Translations under genes and position numbers: made by a program
From: Collybiopsis luxurians FD-317 M1
Taxonomy: Eukaryota > Basidiomycota > Agaricomycetes > Agaricales > Omphalotaceae
Reading direction: 5' to 3'
Length of the DNA stretch: 51,224 nt
NCBI GenBank assembly: GCA_000827265.1
Contig: KN834829.1
Coordinates: 122,253-173,476, forward strand
The notes under the pieces: generated by a model
The model's database searches: none
Told to the model about the DNA's origin: nothing
Seen by the model: only the letters and a program-made list of their open reading frames with translations
In this document: positions 45,367-51,224 of the stretch, piece after piece
How positions within the stretch are numbered: position 1 is the first letter of the stretch
Layout: the number at the start of each line of letters is the position of its first letter

Positions 45367-45985
45367 CAAGAGTGAAGCATCTGTCTTTTGACATGATAAT
45401 TGTCCCAGATTCCTTCCACTGTAGGGTCGAATGGTTTGCCTGACTGCAAATCAATGCCAGCGATGTTTCCTTCTGCACATTCATCCTGCAAGTAAACAAT
45501 TGAAGCGCGATGGATATGTCATTGATTCAAAGACCAACTTGTAGGACAACAACTACATCCTGCACATCAAAGCCGCCATTTGCTGCACACATCTTTGGAA
45601 TAATGAGCATTGCATCTGCAAATGCCTGCACGCCCATTTTGACCCGACCCCTGGCAGCCTGTTTAACTGGACCGCTCAAATGTGCCGAACATGAAACTTC
45701 GAATGCACCAGCGCCAGGAATGAGGGCTTCATCTTCCAAGGCATTCTTAACGGCCCTCAGACCATCATGCAGGGTGTCCTGAATTTGTTGGATGGTGTGT
45801 GCATTAGGACCTTTGACGAGAAGTGTGACCAATTTGGGGTCTTTGATGTCTTTGACAAATGTGAACTTTTCTTCTCCAAAGGGTATGTTCATAAATGAGC
45901 CCAGCCCTTCCCAGGACCTCTGGAGTCAGATTGTCAACAGAGTTTTGCGCACTTCCACTGCAAACAAGTTTGAGGCTAGAATGGT
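45367..45985 (-). pseudogene. CCT6: CCT6 (TCP-1 zeta) chaperonin fragment
   Basis: Exon text [20 protein letters not shown], then [40 protein letters not shown] and [20 protein letters not shown] matches the zeta subunit of the cytosolic chaperonin TRiC/CCT. A retained 53 bp intron (45486-45538) leads to a second exon reading GIDLQSGKPFDPTVEGIWDN. Only about 180 of ~540 residues remain; the apical and N-terminal domains and the last exon are missing. One extra T near 45889 (YEHTL|WRRK) shifts the frame. The retained intron shows copying at DNA level. It is not functional as read. Confidence 0.9.
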
Positions 45986-47344
45986 ATTTCAACTCCAAGA
46001 GATTTTATCCACATTATTGCAAATAACTGACCGTTCCATGTTCCGTCTTTTAGGTTGAGCACACACCTCGGCAGCAGTTTCGCCCTTTCTCGGTTTACCA
46101 GAAAATGTATGTGAACCACCATAGTTGGCAGAATGCTCTGGTTTACGGCCCTTTGTATGATCAGAAGGCATTATTAGAGCAGAAAAATAGTAAGTTTAGC
46201 TGAAAGGCAGCTTGGACTGGGACAAGTCGATGAAGTTGTGGGACAGCGATCAAGTAAATGTATTTGAAATTCGAGCACAAACTAAAGATACATGGGTACA
46301 TGACTCTGATTTAACTGAAAATGGATATCAATCCAATATACAGCATGTACAGGGTGCAGAGGTGTATAAGCTTAGCATGCCAGAGATGTACTGTCCCATT
46401 TTAAGCACTTTGTATGTCCTGTGTCTGCAGGGCATCTTACGAAACGAAATGTCCCACCCTGTCCAGTGTCCAATCAAGCTCTTACGAAATTTTTCCCAGG
46501 CGCCCGTGGGTGCTTAGCCTTTTATAGTAGTTAAATTTCGTAAATTCCTTCATGTCCCGGCATCCAACAGGCACTTACGCAAAATAAATTTCGTATGATT
46601 TGTCCCACTGTCCTACCCCTTACGAAGTGCTCAAAATGCAACAGTAGATGAAGGGACATGGAAATATCAGCAAGAGCCCAGAACTTGGAAAGTAAACAAT
46701 GCTACAGAACCGGCAGTAGAAATCATCAGTATTCAGGCAATGTGGCAGGATAATGAGCACATACCTGGCAACCAGTAAGCTCCCGCATGCTTTTTATCAT
46801 ACTCTTCAGACTAGATATGAAGGGAAAAAAAAAATTCGCTGCAAGCTTTGGTACAGGCAATATCGGTGGTTGCAGCCAATGACTGGCTCAGAGTGTTGCA
46901 TAGAGAGCCTCCGGAGATAGACATATAGAGAGAGGATGAATGGTTTGACATAGGAGATTAATCAGTGGTGGATCAGTCGGTGGTGGTGGTTGTAGAAGAA
47001 GAAGAGCTCGCGGGGGCAGCTTACACGCTCCGGAGGTTGCTATTTTGGGAAGGACATGGGACATTTCCGGGTGGCTGTGTAGGCTATGTCCAAATTCGAC
47101 ATAGCCGTCCACAGACATGGGACGTGAGCCATTATCCCACGTTAAAAGACATTCCGTTCTTCGGACTTCCTTCCTCACTTACAATAAATTGAGAATACTC
47201 AAGCAGGTTAAGATACTTGTGATTTTCTGTGGAAATCTAAGCTCTACCGACACGTTTGTGACCAGATTTTGACAATTCCAGGAATCATGCTGCAAAACTT
47301 AAGTCTTTCATCGTGCAGCAGCTAGCTACTACAAGTACCAGCAC

Positions 47345-47735
47345 TTAGTTTGGGTAATGCATACTGTAGTGGCACATAGTCCAGATACTGTCCGAAACCA
47401 CCATCAGTCCCATATTTCATCCATCTGCTCGACAAATGTCAAATACCGATATTGTGCAGTTAAATGACAAGGCCACGTTTTCGTCATCAGTGAGCTTGCC
47501 AGCTGTCAGTTTTTTATCTGTCAAACAGGTTAACGCTACCATTCCGCCAAATTGATAGATCCATCAGCTTAGGAGGACTCCTTTAGGAGCTTGTTTCAGA
47601 GAGCGTAATTGTGACATGAGCACTTCATAAGCTGCTGTGGGCCAAAGGGCTACAAGGGCACTCAGAGACTGGGACAAATTTCCAGGAGCAGAATAGAGCG
47701 AGGCCTTAGCTTGATAGCGATAGCAAACACGCGGC
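47345..47735 (-). pseudogene. Possible decayed exon, unknown
   Basis: One minus frame reads ASLYSAPGNLSQSLSALVAL, then WPTAAYEVLMSQLRSLKQAP and, after a TGA, WIYQFGGMVALTC. The text is coding-like but I recognise no family. Low confidence. Confidence 0.2.
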
Positions 47736-47929
47736 GTTAATAAATAGTAAATACCAGAGTTCCCTTATGGAATCTATAGGTACTTCGTGCAAACAATGAG
47801 AGATTACTGGACCGAAGAACCAGTGTGGAGATCAATAAAGAACACAGCTCCTCCTACTTGAAAAGTAATGCTACTAGTCCGACCAAGAATGCAGGATACG
47901 AGAACCGATCAATGCATATATAGGTTCAG

Positions 47930-50222
47930 TCATGAGTAACAACGTCCAGGTATTGGTTGTACCACGACCCCACTCGAGAAGCAGATATGCCCCACATCCT
48001 CCTTTCCCAAATCGTTCGCGTCCATGACAGCACCCCATTTCACCGGCGTCGAAGAATCCTTACCATCCTCCGGAGGGTGACAAGCCGCGGAAATGGCTGC
48101 ACTACAACTCCCCACAAGCGGCATATCTCCATTAAAATGTGTAAAGAGCGCAAAAGCGAGGGCAATCAGAATAAGGGATGCAGCAACGATGATCGTCAGC
48201 ATCATGCCCAACGGCGAATACCCGCAGCTTGTAATACTCGAGTATGGATCCAGAATTTCATTGTTGTTATCCCCGATTGACCAGTAGCTCACCTTCACTA
48301 AGAAAATACTTTGTGATACGAGCCAATGTAAGAGGGCAGAGTAAACCATCAACGGAAGACCAAAGCGATAAGGGATTTGGAGGAAATATGTCGATCGTTG
48401 GTCGCCGTACGGGCTAGTGACACGAAGAGGTTTACGGGAATGAGCGTATGAGGACCACTCCAAAGTGAGAAAGAGAGTAGTGCAAAGGCTATTGAAGACG
48501 AGGTAGATCATTGACAAGATGAGTTGGGGAGAATTGGAGATGAGGACGGCAGCGACGAGTGCGCTATACCCTTCTGTTGGTATCTGCCATCCTTGGATAA
48601 TATTTTGAGAGTGGGCCTTGCCTAGACCGAACTGCCAGAGAGCTGCAAGCCCAGTAAAGCCACTTCCTGGCGAGTCGAGATTGATTAATGCATAAATTAG
48701 AAGACCTAGGACAACAGAGACGGCGCCAGCGAAGCTGCGAGAAGATTAGATTATATAGCTTATGAACATTTTGCGTACGTACAGACAGACAGTCAATACC
48801 CAGTGTTGCCGACTGGCTGCATTCATCCATTTCAATCTTCGGGGCTGATATTCGACGCACCGAGGGGAAAAGCGTTGGTCGCCAATCTGGGTATTAAAAT
48901 GACTTCGTGACGCCAAGCACATACTTTTCGTATGAGGGTCGGGGTTGTCGATGAAAGACGCAATAGCGTCTCCAATAGTAACCAGCGGGTCATCCTTGAT
49001 CTTCATGGCAACAAAACTTATGCATATCACCTTTATGACGTTAAAAACAATGACGATGGCCAACAGCGGTAGGTTAAAATTGAGCTGGCAATTCGGGACA
49101 ACTGGTTGGCTGATACAATAATTGACGGGAAAGGTTTGAGCCGAAGTAGAGGAATAGCTATATACTAGAAGTTTCCAGTTCGAACGGTCGATGTTGCTCC
49201 ATACCGAAGAACAAAGCTTTTCGCTGCTCAAAAAGTTGTCTATGCCCGAACAGATCCAATCAGAAGACTTTTCACTAAAAGGTAAACCTGCAAGTGCAAT
49301 CAGCGAGCCATTTGAGATGTAGTCTCCGACAACGGGTATGACAGTGTTCCAACTGGATACAAAATCGTTGGCGTAAGCTGTGAGGCAATCTGCAGGGCTC
49401 AGAATCTCCCAGCTAGACATTGCTGAGCCTGAGACTGAGCCTGGGCATCTTTGGTATCCGCACTCCCATTTGTACGTGCCGTTCTCATTCCGAGGAATGT
49501 TCTGTTGGTCTGGACCCTGGGCGACGTACGCCGAGTACTCATTGGCACTCAACGTAGAGAAGAAGGAAGAGTTGTAACTGAGCAATTTATGAGCTCACCG
49601 GTATGACTACTTGGAATAATACGTACAAGAGATGTAGAGGGATAGATGAAGCGGAGAGCGCAATCCATAGCAGTCGTTTCCGGCGACTTGTATACCTCAA
49701 ATTCCGCAGGCTCTGAAGCCCGATATCAAGCCAAGATCCTCGTTTGTGTGCTTCGTCGACTTCCCTCCTAGTTGGAGCACATAGACTTTGCATAATGTAA
49801 TTGCTGGCGCCGAGGAGTAACGTGCTAAGAACGTTGATGACGAGGTGTATGCCGATGGAAATATGGTCTACTTCGTTACAGTCACCCTGAAAAACAAGTC
49901 CACTGCTACCACCTCCCGTTCTCACCGCACTCCATATCAAGATGATAATGTTGATGAGGAGGACGGTAGCAGCCTGGAACGTCGCCAGCCACGCTCCGAA
50001 ACGCCAGCCAGTGGGTAACCGGTTCTGCAAGGTGCTCCTAGCCTGGGAGAATCTTCCAAACCGATAGGATGAGCTGTCTAGATTAAGATAAAATATCCCT
50101 CCTGGGCCAACCGATATAGCTTGAGAGTCCGAATTATTCTTTTGATGTTGCTCTTCCCTGTCTTGCTTACTGAGCACAGTCAGATCAAACTCTTCAGATG
50201 AATCTTCTAAGTCATCACTCAT
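47930..50222 (-). CDS. DUF6536 membrane protein, unit B copy, intact
   Basis: Exons 50222-49627, 49577-48783 and 48734-47930, with 48-49 bp introns, give a continuous 731-residue protein. The start MSDDLEDSSEEFDL was chosen because the upstream text has no ATG in frame and diverges between copies. Order: acidic Ser-rich cytosolic tail (1-70), GWRFGAWLATFQAATVLLIN and VINVLSTLLLGASNYIMQSL helices, the CAPTRREVDEAHKRGSWLD loop and SSIPLHL. Then comes a long extracytoplasmic domain with N-glycosylation sequons (NSS, NGT, NGS) and paired Cys, further helices (LPLLAIVIVFNVIKVICISF, VVLGLLIYALINL, LGMMLTIIVAASLILIALAF) and a polar tail. This matches the DUF6536 family of fungal membrane proteins; no function is established to my knowledge. 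Confidence 0.87.
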
Positions 50223-50829
50223 AGAAACTGCCGCATATGACGCTTTAGGACGTATCACTTGAAGGGGAAGACTGGGAAAGCTGGAAAAAATAGAATTAAA
50301 AACATTACATTGATTGATTACAATTACCGCACCCCGCAGAACTGGACATGAACCAACAGTCGAATGGGAACCCACAAAAAATCTCAGAAAATGTGCCAAC
50401 CTCGAATAATCCAAAGGACAGGATGAGACGATTACTGAATGCGCTGAAACCTGGAGGAAAAGAAAGGATAAGTGTTACAGCAAAAATACCAAGTAAAATT
50501 AACCTATATATTACATCTGAGCGGGTAACTATGTATCAACGGCGGCAATAAAGAACAATGGATGCCTGGTAACAACCTTGATGTTTGATACTGAGCCATG
50601 TTAAGCAAGGAATGAAGGAAGGAAGTATAGTACAGGGCACAGTCCAAGATCTGATCATCCTTTCCATGAATGTCATCCACTGACAACCAAGGGAAAAAAG
50701 GAGGATCTATTTTCCAAGATCTGATCCGACTGTCTTCCAAAGGCTATACCGTTAACAACAATAAGGGCCATTGCCTTTAGTACGGGAGAAGACAGAGGCA
50801 GGGCATCATTGCAGCAGAGCTTTCCTGAC

Positions 50830-51224
50830 GACTGTGAGCAAAGTTACTTTTCAAGTTACTTTTTCAATTCATTCAAGTTACTTGCAAGTTACGTGCAAGT
50901 AACTTGTTTTTCCCACGCTTGACAGCGGTAACTTGCCGAGCTTCGGGAAAATGTTACTAACTTGAGCTTCACTAAAGACTTGAGATTTTCTTTTAGTCAT
51001 AAATGAGAGGTCCAGTATGAGCCCAAACTCAAGTATTGCTGTTTTCATGTTGCTGTTTGCAAGGGTGGGCCATCGAAATCCCTAGTTTGTACACCAACTT
51101 GCTGAGTTCCCACGGACAAATAACAAACTATTTTTCCGGTTTTTCTCCACTGGCATCTCGTGTAGGGCCATACATGCTCCATCAAGGAAATAATATGCTG
51201 ATCACCACCAAACTGCATCTGTGA
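50830..51224. mobile_element. TIR element 3, partial
   Basis: Begins GACTGTGAGCAAAGTTACTT, the right-end terminus of TIR elements 1 and 2 in inverted orientation. AAGTTACTT blocks and CCCACGCTTGACAGC text follow. It therefore extends beyond the window end. It interrupts unit B homology exactly at 50829. Confidence 0.8.

Larger units (their letters stand above)
44290..47929. other. 3.6 kb insert within unit B
   Basis: No counterpart in unit A. It contains the CCT6 fragment, a possible captured exon at 45989-46171 on minus (KGRKPEHSANYGGSHTFSG), short TTACGAA repeats at 46.43-46.62 kb and a possible decayed frame at 47.35-47.73 kb. The patchwork of gene fragments would suit a gene-capturing transposon, but I could not find its ends. 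Confidence 0.5.
41817..50829. repeat. Segmental duplication, unit B
   Basis: Direct-orientation copy of 25263-31120. It is longer because about 3.6 kb (44.29-47.93 kb) is inserted between the kinase pseudogene and the DUF6536 gene. Its right end is cut by TIR element 3 at 50830. Confidence 0.9.

Noticed and set aside
46430..46625. Possible small MITE with TTACGAA ends
   Set aside because: The end repeats do not align as a clear inverted pair and no target duplication is visible.

Overview
The window looks like nuclear DNA of a mushroom-forming basidiomycete (Agaricomycetes). Protein genes are split by many 42-60 bp GT-AG introns. The gene types (a CxC5/CxC6-like gene linked to KDZ transposons, a DUF6536 membrane protein, Agaricomycete-only hypotheticals, an F-box/LRR-like gene) and the transposons (gypsy-like, copia, Helitron, TA-flanked MITEs, TIR elements) point the same way. 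There is one assembly gap of 970 N (18464-19433). I saw no rRNA, convincing tRNA or CRISPR.

Region 1 (1 to about 19.75 kb) is an accessory gene island. A ~34 bp satellite array lies at each end, and the two arrays are in opposite orientation. Inside are a conserved Agaricomycete hypothetical (700-2819, minus), a decayed F-box/LRR-like gene (3259-4815), a nine-exon low-complexity protein (5566-8429, minus), a Lys-rich gene broken by one TGA (8668-9681), an intron-bearing Rpt5 proteasome ATPase fragment (10.2-10.6 kb), a damaged KDZ-associated SWIM/CxC gene (11554-14738, minus), and three plus-strand hypotheticals (14839-16109, 16537-17131, 17525-18052).

Region 2 (19.75-25.2 kb) is transposon-rich: a gag-only LTR retrotransposon (21065-24282) and a TA-flanked MITE (24338-24599).

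Region 3 (25.2-51.2 kb) is a direct segmental duplication. Unit A (25.26-31.12 kb) holds an intact dihydroxyacetone kinase gene and a DUF6536 gene with a 10 bp frameshifting deletion. Unit B (41.82-50.83 kb) holds a decayed kinase pseudogene and an intact DUF6536 gene, separated by a 3.6 kb insert with a CCT6 chaperonin fragment. So each gene survives in only one copy, and in opposite units. Between the units lie minisatellites, a second MITE, a Helitron helicase fragment fused to a truncated copia element, and two related TIR elements with 9-10 bp target duplications. One of these (38763-41095) carries an unrecognised gene and no transposase I can identify. A third copy starts at 50830 and runs out of the window.

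A theme unites the decayed genes. I counted 15 in-frame internal stops in nine reading frames; all are TGA, and several sit where the family has Arg. The two kinase copies show a CGA-to-TGA change directly. This fits loss of CpG by C-to-T change, most simply methyl-CpG deamination, not UGA recoding: the intact genes use TGA as their normal terminator.
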